Shown here: positions 27,683 through 36,085 of the stretch, one piece after another
How the letters are laid out: each line of letters starts with the position of its first letter
Numbering within the stretch: the stretch's first letter is position 1
Assembly (NCBI GenBank): GCA_031179215.1
Contig: JAPSIA010000007.1
Location: 1-47,129, forward strand
DNA length: 47,129 bases
Direction: 5' to 3'
From: Agrococcus sp.
GTDB taxonomy: Bacteria > Actinomycetota > Actinomycetes > Actinomycetales > Microbacteriaceae
Program-made: the position numbers and the translations under genes
Notes under the pieces: generated by a model
What the model was told of the DNA's origin: nothing
Databases searched by the model: none
The model's input: the letters and a program-made list of their open reading frames with translations, nothing else

Positions 27683-29407
27683 TCACTCGCCGGTGAAGCC
27701 CCATTCGTGGATGTTGTAGGTCGGACCGCTGATCGTGGGGTTGTCTCGGATGTTGCCGAGCGAATCCACGTAGGCGAGCAAGCTGGGCTTCTGGTACAGC
27801 GGCATCAGGAGGAGATCCTCGACCACGAGCGCATCCGCCTCGTTGATGAGAGCGATCGTCTCCTCGCTCGACGTGGCCTGCAGGGCCTCGTCGACGAGCT
27901 CGTCGACCTGGGGATTGGAGTAGTACGGGTTGTAGCCCGTGCCGGTGGTGTAGCGCTTGAAGGCGTTCGAGGCGATGAAGGGCGAACCGGTGTAGCCGAC
28001 GAGCACGAGGTCGTAGCCGTACGGCTCGTTGTTCGATGTCGTGTCGCCGAGGGAGTCGGTCGTCTCGAGCGCCAACGAGATGCCGAGCGGCTGCAGCGCG
28101 GTCTGGATCACCTGCATCGACGACTCGCGCACTGCGTTCCCCACCGAGTACACCGCGCGCAGCGCGGGCACGGCCTCGCCCTCGGGCGTGTGCAGCGCGC
28201 CGTCCTGCAGCGTGTAGCCCGCCTCTTCGAGGATCGCCAACGCCGCATCGGCATCGCCCTGACCGTAGCCGAGCTCCTCGACCTTGCTCTCGTAGCCCTC
28301 CTGCTGCTGCATGATCATCACCGAGCCGACGGGCGTGACCGTCTCGTCGAACTGGCCGACCGTGCGATCGATGACGCTCTGCGTGTCGATCGCCGTCGCG
28401 ATCGCGCGTCGGAGCGCTGGATCCGAGAGGAACGAGTTCGAGTGGTTGAACATGAGCGACTCCATCACCATCGACTGGTTCATCTGATGGCTCACTCCCA
28501 TCCCCGCCATGTCTCGGACCTGCTGCAGGAGATCGATCTGCGGCTGCGGGTACATCACGTCGATCTCGCCGTTCTGCATGGCGATCGGCGTCTGCTGCGT
28601 ATCGGTGATCATCACGAAGTTGATCCGCTCGAGCGGCGGCTCGTCTCCGTACCAGTTGGGGTTCCGCTCGAGGGTGACCGAGACGTCCTGCTGGTAGTCG
28701 GAGATGATGTAGGGGCCGCCCGAGAACTCCGGCACCGTGTTCACGAAGTAGTCGCTGAAGGTCTCGTACAGGTCTCCGTGCTCGGCAGCGATGTGCGCCG
28801 GCAGCAGTCGCTGGAACGGGCGCTGCCACTCCGAGAACGTGCTCTCGTACGTGACGGTGACGGTGCGACCGTCCTCGGACTGCTCGATCGACGTGACCTT
28901 GTCGAGCCCGTCCGAGTCGTGCGTCGCGCAGTCAGGGCAGTCCCGCGTGTTGAGCACCCGCCACTGGTAGATGAAGTCGTCGCCGGTGATCGGCACGCCG
29001 TCGGACCACACGGCATCCTCGTTGATCACGTACTGGACGACCGTCGGGTCCTGGCTGACGACCTCGGCGCTCTCGAGCAGATCGGTGTTCATCTCGATCG
29101 TCGAGGCGTCCGGCTGGATGACGAACGCCGCCGGGTACAGGGCGGAGGTCACCCACACCGTCTCCGAGATGTCGCCCGCCGCCGAGAGCGTGTTCCAGTT
29201 GGGGATCGTCTTCTCGATCGCCATCGTCACCTCTCCCCCGGCCTGCACCTCCGCGGTGTTGACGGCGTTGAGGTCGCCCGTGACTTGACCGGGCGCGGCC
29301 GAGGGCGAGTCGCCGCCCTCGCTCGCGTTGCCCGCGCCACCGGCACAGGCTGAGACGAAGAGCGTGGCGGCGGCAAGCACCGCGACGCTCGTGAACCGAT
29401 TGCGCAT
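27683..29407 (-). CDS. ABC transporter family 5 (DppA/OppA-like) substrate-binding lipoprotein
   Basis: Lipobox 'LFVSACAGG', 'VWSDGVPITGDDFIYQWR', 'GYNPYYSNPQVDELVDEALQATSSEE'. Confidence 0.95.
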   Translation of the reverse strand: MRNRFTSVAVLAAATLFVSACAGGAGNASEGGDSPSAAPGQVTGDLNAVNTAEVQAGGEVTMAIEKTIPNWNTLSAAGDISETVWVTSALYPAAFVIQPDASTIEMNTDLLESAEVVSQDPTVVQYVINEDAVWSDGVPITGDDFIYQWRVLNTRDCPDCATHDSDGLDKVTSIEQSEDGRTVTVTYESTFSEWQRPFQRLLPAHIAAEHGDLYETFSDYFVNTVPEFSGGPYIISDYQQDVSVTLERNPNWYGDEPPLERINFVMITDTQQTPIAMQNGEIDVMYPQPQIDLLQQVRDMAGMGVSHQMNQSMVMESLMFNHSNSFLSDPALRRAIATAIDTQSVIDRTVGQFDETVTPVGSVMIMQQQEGYESKVEELGYGQGDADAALAILEEAGYTLQDGALHTPEGEAVPALRAVYSVGNAVRESSMQVIQTALQPLGISLALETTDSLGDTTSNNEPYGYDLVLVGYTGSPFIASNAFKRYTTGTGYNPYYSNPQVDELVDEALQATSSEETIALINEADALVVEDLLLMPLYQKPSLLAYVDSLGNIRDNPTISGPTYNIHEWGFTGE

Positions 29408-29432
29408 GTTCTGCTCGCTTTCGTGTGGTGGA

Positions 29433-30551
29433 TCAGACGGCGAACGGGTTCCGGCGGAACACGTTGGGGCTCAGCTCGTCGATCGACGAGCAACCGAGGT
29501 GACCGAGGGTCATCCACAGCTCCTGCTTGAGGATCTCGATGACGCGCGCGACGCCGTCCTCCCCGTCAGCCGCGAGGCCCAGTGCGGTCAGCCGTCCGAT
29601 GGCGACCGCATCCGCGCCGAGGGCGACGGCCGCGGCGATGTCGCTGCCGCGCCGGATGCCGGAGTCGATGATGATGGGCATCTCGGGCCCGACCGCGGCG
29701 CGCACCTCGGGGAGCACCTCGATCGTCGAGAGCGTCCTGTCGATCGTGCGACCGCCGTAGTTGGAGACGTAGATCCCGACAGCTCCCGCGTCCTGCGCGG
29801 CCAGTGCATCGGCGGCGCTGTGGACGCCCTTCACGATCACGGGCAGCGGGGCGCGCGCGATCACGCGAGCGGCGTCGACCCAGGTGTAGCGAGGACGCGT
29901 GAACTCGATGAGCTCCTGCAAGCCCGCCGGATCGGACCCTCCTGCCCCGAAGTTGACGTTGTCGCCCGTGGAGCGCGAGGCGAAGCGGTTCTCGATGAGG
30001 CGCTCGCGCCATTGCCGGATGGGCGAGTAGGTGGCGACGATGTGCGTGTAGCCGGCGGCCTTCGCTCGGTGCATCATCTCGAGCACGAGCTCCTCGTCAC
30101 CGACGAGCGTCATCTGATAGAGGTGCGCGGCGTTCGACGCGGCGGCGATGTCCTCGAGCCGGTAGGAGGCCGCGACGGGCACCATCTGCTGCACCCCCGT
30201 CCGCTCCGCGGCGCGGCCGACCGCGAGGTGGCCGTCGACGTGGAACGTGGCCTCTTGCCCGAACGGCGCGGTGAACAGCGGCAGCGAGAGGTCGTAGCCG
30301 AGCACGGTCGTCGAGGTGTCGGGGTTGCGCACCCCCGCGAAGAGCGGCACCTCCCACAGCAGCTCGTCGAACTTCGCGCTGTTGCGCTCGACCGTCGTCT
30401 CGGCTCCGGTGCCCGTCCAGAGGTAGTCCCACGCCGACTCGGAGAGCACATGGCGCGCGGCCTTGGTGATGCCGCGGATCGTGGTGAACCGCTCGCTCGA
30501 TCCGAAGCGGTCGTCGAAGATGGCGCGAGCCTCGGCCTGCTGCGTGGTCAT
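29433..30551 (-). CDS. FMN-dependent alpha-hydroxy-acid oxidizing protein
   Basis: 'LPVIVKGVHSAADALAAQDAGAVGIYVSNYGGRTIDRTLSTIEVLPEV', 'IIIDSGIRRGSDIAAAVALGADAVAIGR'. Confidence 0.92.
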   Translation of the reverse strand: MTTQQAEARAIFDDRFGSSERFTTIRGITKAARHVLSESAWDYLWTGTGAETTVERNSAKFDELLWEVPLFAGVRNPDTSTTVLGYDLSLPLFTAPFGQEATFHVDGHLAVGRAAERTGVQQMVPVAASYRLEDIAAASNAAHLYQMTLVGDEELVLEMMHRAKAAGYTHIVATYSPIRQWRERLIENRFASRSTGDNVNFGAGGSDPAGLQELIEFTRPRYTWVDAARVIARAPLPVIVKGVHSAADALAAQDAGAVGIYVSNYGGRTIDRTLSTIEVLPEVRAAVGPEMPIIIDSGIRRGSDIAAAVALGADAVAIGRLTALGLAADGEDGVARVIEILKQELWMTLGHLGCSSIDELSPNVFRRNPFAV

Positions 30552-30559
30552 GGCGTGCC

Positions 30560-31153
30560 TCACGCGGTCTCGAGGACGCCGCGCAGGGCGCCGACGACCG
30601 CATCGGTGTCGCGGATGCGGCCGATCTGGGGGAAGACCTCGCGCACGGCGAACTCGTGGAGCTGGGTCGTCGCCGAGGCCATCGCGTCCTCGACGAACAC
30701 GAGCTCGTAGCCGTGGTCGTAGGCCGCGCGAGCCGTGCCCTCCACGCCGAAGTTCGTCGAGATGCCGCACATGACGACGGTGTCGATGCCGTGCCGGCGC
30801 AGCTGCAGGTCGAGGTCGGAGCCGTAGAACGCGTTCCAGGAGCGCTTGATGATGACGGGCTCGGTGGGAAGCGGCTGCATCTCCTCCACGAGCCGGTCCC
30901 ACCCATCCCAGCGGCTGGGCGCGTGGCGCTCCACGTCGACTCGCTTCACGAGCGTCAGCGAGTCCGACTCGTCCGGCAGGAAGCTCGTGCGCACGTAGAT
31001 CACGAGGCTCCCGCCTGCACGAGCCGCGTCCACGAGCTCGGTCACGCGCGAGATGACCGTCTCCGCGTCGTACGGCTCGGCTGCGTGGCGCCGCACGGCT
31101 CCTTGCATGTCGATGATGACGAGGGCGGTATTGGTGGGTTCGAGGAGTGTCAT
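30560..31153 (-). CDS. Isochorismatase-like cysteine hydrolase
   Basis: 'NTALVIIDMQGAV', 'IIKRSWNAFYGSDLDLQLRRHGIDTVVMCGISTNFGVEGTARAAYDHGYELVFVEDAMAS'. Confidence 0.93.
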   Translation of the reverse strand: MTLLEPTNTALVIIDMQGAVRRHAAEPYDAETVISRVTELVDAARAGGSLVIYVRTSFLPDESDSLTLVKRVDVERHAPSRWDGWDRLVEEMQPLPTEPVIIKRSWNAFYGSDLDLQLRRHGIDTVVMCGISTNFGVEGTARAAYDHGYELVFVEDAMASATTQLHEFAVREVFPQIGRIRDTDAVVGALRGVLETA

Positions 31154-31188
31154 GGTGTCCTTGTCGATCGGTCGGATGGGGTGGTGGC

Positions 31189-32403
31189 TCACGAGCCGGT
31201 GATGCGGCGCACGAGGCGCACGAGGGTGTCGGGGGCGCCGATCCCGGACGCCTTGGTGATGACCGCGAGGTTCGCGAATGGCCCGCCGCCCAGCCGGAGC
31301 ACGGGGCATAGCGGCTCGAGCTCGTTGCCGGGACGCAGGTCGATCGCGTCGAGCGCACGGATGGTCTTTCCGGAGCTCACGCCGCCGCTCACGATCACCC
31401 CGAGCGCCGGGTGTCGTCCTCGGGTGCTGACGTCGAGGATCCTGCGAACGGCCGCGGCGATGTCGTCGGCGACGACGAGTGGGTCGTCGTCCTGGCGCTC
31501 CGTCGCCTGCACGACGATGACCCGATGCTCTGCCACCGTGTCGAGCAGGAACGCGTCCGTCTCGCGGAGGACGGCCGTGGGGGTCGTCACGCGCGCCGCG
31601 GGGCCGTAGACGTCGGCCACGCGAGCGAGCTGCTGCCGGTCGAGCGGCGCCGACCCCGGCGCCGCGACGACGACGAAGCCGTCGGCGTCGAGTGCCGGGT
31701 GGAAGCGCAGCCAGCCGCCGCTCGATACCGTGACGACCTCGTGGTCGTGCTCGAGCTGCTGGACGACGGCGGCCGTGACCTCGAGATGGCCCTCGTTGGC
31801 CGCGTCGAACACGAGGATGCGGTGCCCCGCCGCGATGGCGCGGCGAGCGTCGTCCACTGCAGCTTGGCGACCGCTCGTGAGCGAGTCGATCGAGATGCGC
31901 GTGCGGGCAGCACCGAGCTCGAGGTGCGCTGCGACGGGGAGCGCCTCGACGCCCGATCCGCGGTGGTGCACGCTCTGGACGCCCTCGACGCAGATGCGGC
32001 CGGCACTCGGGTACGCCGTCACGACCGCCACGAGCGGCTCGCGCGCTCCCGCTCCGGCGAGCACGCCGCGCAGCACCTCGGCGGGAGCGCCCCGGAAGGC
32101 TGAGTCGATGCGCTGCTCGACGCGCAGGCATCCCCGTTCGCGGAGCCAGATCGCCCACCGCTCGGCGAGCATCGCGGTGTCCTCGAGCCGGTCCTGGGCT
32201 TGGATGTCGACGACGAGTGCGTGGAGTCCGGAGGCGGGAGTCGTTCGCGGGTCGTCCACGACCTGGACGCGCAGCCCGCGCTGCTGGAGCCGGCCTGCGA
32301 CCGTGACGGCCGCCTGGAGGTCCTCGGTGACGACGCCCAGCGCGATCGATCCGGACGCGCGGCGACCACCGAGGGTCCCGATCGTTGCACGTCCTGCCAT
32401 CAC
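31189..32403 (-). CDS. Four-carbon acid sugar kinase family (DUF1537), divergent
   Basis: 'IDSAFRGAPAEVLRGVLAGAG', 'VTAYPSAGRICVEGVQSV', C-terminal 'VIVSGGVSSGKTIRALDAIDL..GGGPFANLAVITKASGIG'. Confidence 0.8.
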   Translation of the reverse strand: MMAGRATIGTLGGRRASGSIALGVVTEDLQAAVTVAGRLQQRGLRVQVVDDPRTTPASGLHALVVDIQAQDRLEDTAMLAERWAIWLRERGCLRVEQRIDSAFRGAPAEVLRGVLAGAGAREPLVAVVTAYPSAGRICVEGVQSVHHRGSGVEALPVAAHLELGAARTRISIDSLTSGRQAAVDDARRAIAAGHRILVFDAANEGHLEVTAAVVQQLEHDHEVVTVSSGGWLRFHPALDADGFVVVAAPGSAPLDRQQLARVADVYGPAARVTTPTAVLRETDAFLLDTVAEHRVIVVQATERQDDDPLVVADDIAAAVRRILDVSTRGRHPALGVIVSGGVSSGKTIRALDAIDLRPGNELEPLCPVLRLGGGPFANLAVITKASGIGAPDTLVRLVRRITGS

Positions 32404-32644
32404 CGCCTCCTCGCGTCGCGACCGTCTGAACCGGATGTCAGAGAGCGGCCGTTGTCGTCACGCTAGGCAGGCAGCGGCGGCCTGGCACGCGACATCTGTA
32501 GCGACGTCCGCCGACGCTGCCGCGATGCGGGAGTCGGGCGCCCTTCGTCATCGATTCGCAATGTGCCCGACATGCGGCGTTGCGTACGCTGGCGGAACGG
32601 CGGTCATCGCGCGACGGCCGTCAGCGAGAGCCGGGAGGTGCCTG

Positions 32645-33883
32645 ATGGGTGCGATCCGCCTCGAGGCTGCGCACCGCAAGCTCCTGTTCGAGCTGGCCGA
32701 CGCGATCGGAGCGTCGCTCGAAGTGGCAGTCGAGATCACCGATGCTCGCCTCCGATCCCTCGCTCGCAGTGAGCTCGTCCCGGTCGAAGGACAGGCTCGA
32801 GGCCTGCGACCGGACCTATCCCCCCGCGTGCGCGTCCCATCGGGCCATCGGGAACCGATCCATGTGCCCGCCGTGGCGGCGATCGGCCTGCCCGGCTTCT
32901 GGGTCGTGCCCATCTACGGCGTCGAGCGCCTGCGCGTGCTGCTCTGGATCCTCGACGGCGACGCCGATCGGGCTGCGGTGGAGTTCGCATCGACCGCCGC
33001 GAGCGCGACCGTGCGGGGTCTCGACGCCGCTGGCGCGTTCGGCGCGCCTTCGCGGGGCAAGGACCTCGGCGCTGCGGGCTTCAGCGATCATCTCGCCGAG
33101 GTCGAGGGGGCGCTCGCGGACGCCACCGCTGACGGCGAGTTCCAGTACGACTCCGTCAGCGTGGCGCTGGCGATCGTGGTCGAACCCGCGAGCGCTCATT
33201 TCGCCACGGCAGACGATCTCGCCGCCACGCTGTGGCGCACGGCGCAGCGCGGAGCCGGAACGTTGCCCCACCCGCGGACGCTCGTCGCTCAGCACGACAG
33301 CGAAGCGCTCATCGTGCTCGCCCCGTTCCCCCAGGACCCGCCCTCGAGCGCCCTGGAACGCACCGTCGCCGTGGTCCAGGACCTGCTCTACCGCAGCCAG
33401 GATGTGGGACTCTACGGCCGCTGGGTCCTGGGCAGCAGCGCCGCCATCAGGCATCCCGAAGGGCCGGCGCGAGCGATCTGGCAGGCGCGCAACGCAGCCA
33501 AGACCGGTCTCCGACTGGGGCTGAGCGGTCAGGTCGTCGAGTGGCGACTCGCCGAGCGCTACCACGGCCTCCCGCAGCTGCCACAGCGGTTCATCGATGA
33601 CCACTTCCTCACCGCCGAGCTGGTGGGCTTTTTCGAGGATCCGGAGCATGGCGATCTCACGGCGACGCTGGAGAGCTTCCTCGAGCACGCCGGCAACGTG
33701 CAGGCCGTCGCAGCCGAGCGGTTCGTCCACCGGACCAACGTCTATCACCGGCTGCGGCGCATCGAGTCCGCGCTCGGCGTCGATCTCGGCAACGGGCACG
33801 ATCGGCTCGCCCTGCACATGGCACTGATCGCGTGGCGGATGAGGGGCACAGCGGCGACCGAGCGCGACCAGCTTGTTCGCTGA
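32645..33883 (+). CDS. PucR/CdaR-type transcriptional regulator
   Basis: C-terminal 'FFEDPEHGDLTATLESFLEHAGNVQAVAAERFVHRTNVYHRLRRIESALGVDLGNGHDRLALHMAL' PucR-type HTH; ATG at 32645 after GGGAGGTG. Confidence 0.88.
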   Translation: MGAIRLEAAHRKLLFELADAIGASLEVAVEITDARLRSLARSELVPVEGQARGLRPDLSPRVRVPSGHREPIHVPAVAAIGLPGFWVVPIYGVERLRVLLWILDGDADRAAVEFASTAASATVRGLDAAGAFGAPSRGKDLGAAGFSDHLAEVEGALADATADGEFQYDSVSVALAIVVEPASAHFATADDLAATLWRTAQRGAGTLPHPRTLVAQHDSEALIVLAPFPQDPPSSALERTVAVVQDLLYRSQDVGLYGRWVLGSSAAIRHPEGPARAIWQARNAAKTGLRLGLSGQVVEWRLAERYHGLPQLPQRFIDDHFLTAELVGFFEDPEHGDLTATLESFLEHAGNVQAVAAERFVHRTNVYHRLRRIESALGVDLGNGHDRLALHMALIAWRMRGTAATERDQLVR

Positions 33884-33932
33884 GACGGTTGGGCCGTGCG
33901 CCCATCGGCATCGACGTCCGGCTCGTACGAGC

Positions 33933-34076
33933 ATGACGGAGGCGCGAGACGACAACCGAAGGCGGCCTCGAGATCCTCGGCAAGGCCGAGCTCGTGCTGC
34001 GCTCGCTCGAGACCGCTCGCGAGTGCCCGGCCGGAGGTCGCCGATTCCGAGAGCCTCCCGGTGAGCTCGACCTACG
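33933..34076 (+). pseudogene. IclR-family regulator N-terminal remnant, two frameshifts
   Basis: 'MTEARDDN' (frame of 33933), 'GGLEILGKAELVLRSLETAREC' (frame of 33961), 'EVADSESLPVSSTY' (third frame) together read as one IclR HTH. Confidence 0.65.
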
Positions 34077-34247
34077 GCACCCGTGGCGACGTCCGGACGC
34101 CGAGCCGCCTCAGCGCGCCCCACACTGCGTCGGCGTGCACCCGATGCGCCGCGTCGCCAAGCGTGCGTGAGCGCCAGTAGTGATGCGCAGCACCTGCTCG
34201 GAACCGCCGACGCGCACGCACCGTCGGCGGTCGCGCCCGCAGCGAGG

Positions 34248-35276
34248 TCAGACGCCGAAGCTGATGAGCGTCTTCGTGCTCGCTCGCGAGTCCGCCGCTC
34301 GCGAGAACGCATCCGCGGCCTCCGAGACCGGGAAGACGTCCGTGACGACAGCGTCGAGCGCAGGCGTGGCGGCGAGGATGGCGATCGCTTCATCGAGCTC
34401 GACGTCGAACCGCTGCGACCCGTGCAGCGACAGCTCCTTGGTAATGACATCGGACATCGGTATGGGCAGCTCCCCCTTCGGCAGCATGCCCAGCTGAACG
34501 ACGGCTCCCCCGCGACGTGCGGCGTCGAGGGCGGTGCGGAGCGACGGCACGGCGCCGGCCGCCTCGATGACGATGTCGAACCGCTCCTGCGGCACGGGAT
34601 CCGTGCCGACGCGGAGCGCGACGTGCGCGCCGACCGCCGTCGCGACCTCGAGCGGGCGCGCGTGCAGGTCGCACACGGTGACGCGGCGAGCGCCGCGATG
34701 CAGCAGCGCCGCGACGACGAGGCAGCCGATGGGCCCCGCGCCCGAGACGAGCACATCGGAGCCTTCGAGCAGGGGGCGCGCCCGGTCGACGCCGTGCAGC
34801 GCGACCGCGAGCGGCTCGGCGAGCGCTGCGCGGCGCAGCGGCAGCCCGGCCGGGAGCGGACGCAGCTGCGCAGCGGTCACCTGGAGCCGCTCGACGAGCC
34901 CTCCTTGCGTGTGGGGCGACGTCGACGCGCTGCCGAGGTAGGTGCCCCCTGCGGCGAGGTGCAGCCCCGTGCCGTCGGCCCCGCCGGGCAGCGGCGTCGG
35001 CGTTGCCGGGTGGATCGCGACTCGAGTGCCCACCGGGGGCGCATCCGCGACCTGCGAGCCGACAGCCGCGACCGTGCCGACCACCTCGTGCCCGAGTACG
35101 AGCGGCTCTCGCACGACGAACGCGCCGTTCGCGCCGTGCTGGTGGTAGTGGAGGTCGGAGCCGCAGATGCCGCCGTAGGCGATGTCCACCAGCACGCCAT
35201 CGGGCGCGAGCGACGGCGGCTCGAGCTCGGCGACGCGCAGGTCTCCTGCGCCGTGGACCATGACTGCCCGCATCAT
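34248..35276 (-). CDS. Zinc-dependent alcohol/polyol dehydrogenase (L-idonate 5-dehydrogenase-like)
   Basis: 'GGICGSDLHYHQHGANGAFVVREPLVLGHEVVGTV', 'EPLAVALHGVDRA', 'VSGAGPIGCLVVAALLHRGA'; in-frame ATG at 35276. Confidence 0.88.
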   Translation of the reverse strand: MMRAVMVHGAGDLRVAELEPPSLAPDGVLVDIAYGGICGSDLHYHQHGANGAFVVREPLVLGHEVVGTVAAVGSQVADAPPVGTRVAIHPATPTPLPGGADGTGLHLAAGGTYLGSASTSPHTQGGLVERLQVTAAQLRPLPAGLPLRRAALAEPLAVALHGVDRARPLLEGSDVLVSGAGPIGCLVVAALLHRGARRVTVCDLHARPLEVATAVGAHVALRVGTDPVPQERFDIVIEAAGAVPSLRTALDAARRGGAVVQLGMLPKGELPIPMSDVITKELSLHGSQRFDVELDEAIAILAATPALDAVVTDVFPVSEAADAFSRAADSRASTKTLISFGV

Positions 35277-35292
35277 CTGCTCCCTCTGCTCA

Positions 35293-36027
35293 TCAGCGAC
35301 TGAGGTAGCCGCCGTCGACGGGCACGACGGTGCCCTGCATGTAGCGCGCGGCGGGCGAGACCAGGAACAGCACGGCACCCGCGACGTCCTCGGGACGTCC
35401 CCAGCGCCCGGCAGGGATGCGCTCGAGGATCTGCCGGTTGCGAGTCTCGTCAGCGATCAGTGCAGCGTTCAGATCGGTGGCGATGAACCCGGGAGCCACG
35501 GCGTTGACCGTCACGCCACGTCCGGCCCACTCGTTCGCGACGGACTTCGTGAACTGCGCCACCGCGCCCTTCGACGCCCCGTACGCGGACGCCGTGAAGC
35601 CACCGAAGAACGAGAGCATCGACGCGATGTTCACGATGGCGCCGTCGCCGCGCTCGAGCATCGGCCGCCCGAAGACCTGCGTGAGCTCGACGAGGCGGGC
35701 GACGTTGACCTGCATGACGCGATCGAAGTCGGCCAACGGGAAGTCCTCGAAGGGGTGGCGGATGTTGATGCCGGCGTTGTTGATGAGGATGTCGACGCGT
35801 TGTTCGGCGGCGATGCGCGACGCCGCCGCCCTGGTCGCCTCGCCGTCCGCGAGGTCGACGGCGACGGCGCGGAAGCTGCCCTCGGGACCGCCCTCGCTCG
35901 AGCGCTGCAGGCCGATGACGTCGGCCCCGTTCTCGAGCAGCGCCTCCGCGATGGCACGGCCGATGCCACGCGTGGCGCCCGTGACGACCGCGGTCCTGCC
36001 GCGGAGGTCGGTCGTGATGCCGGTCAT
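35293..36027 (-). CDS. SDR family oxidoreductase (KduD-like)
   Basis: 'TAVVTGATRGIGRAIAEAL', 'NNAGINIRHPFEDFPLADFDRVMQVN', 'SAYGASKGAVAQFTKSVANEWAGRGVTVNAVAPGFIATDLN'. Confidence 0.92.
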   Translation of the reverse strand: MTGITTDLRGRTAVVTGATRGIGRAIAEALLENGADVIGLQRSSEGGPEGSFRAVAVDLADGEATRAAASRIAAEQRVDILINNAGINIRHPFEDFPLADFDRVMQVNVARLVELTQVFGRPMLERGDGAIVNIASMLSFFGGFTASAYGASKGAVAQFTKSVANEWAGRGVTVNAVAPGFIATDLNAALIADETRNRQILERIPAGRWGRPEDVAGAVLFLVSPAARYMQGTVVPVDGGYLSR

Positions 36028-36045
36028 GGTGCACTCCTTCCGAAG

Positions 36046-36074
36046 GAGGGGCGCGGCGCGTCGCGGCGCCCCTC
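36046..36074 (-). repeat. Intercistronic hairpin GAGGGGCGC..GCGCCCCTC
   Basis: 9-bp perfect arms between the 36086 stop and the 36027 start. Confidence 0.55.
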
Positions 36075-36085
36075 GCTGCTGTCGA

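Noticed and set aside
34081-34247. Possible minus-strand coding remnant 'RSRTLGDAAHRVHADAVWGALRRLGVRTSPRVP'
   Set aside because: Looks protein-like in one frame but I recognise no family and there is no start or RBS; could be chance.
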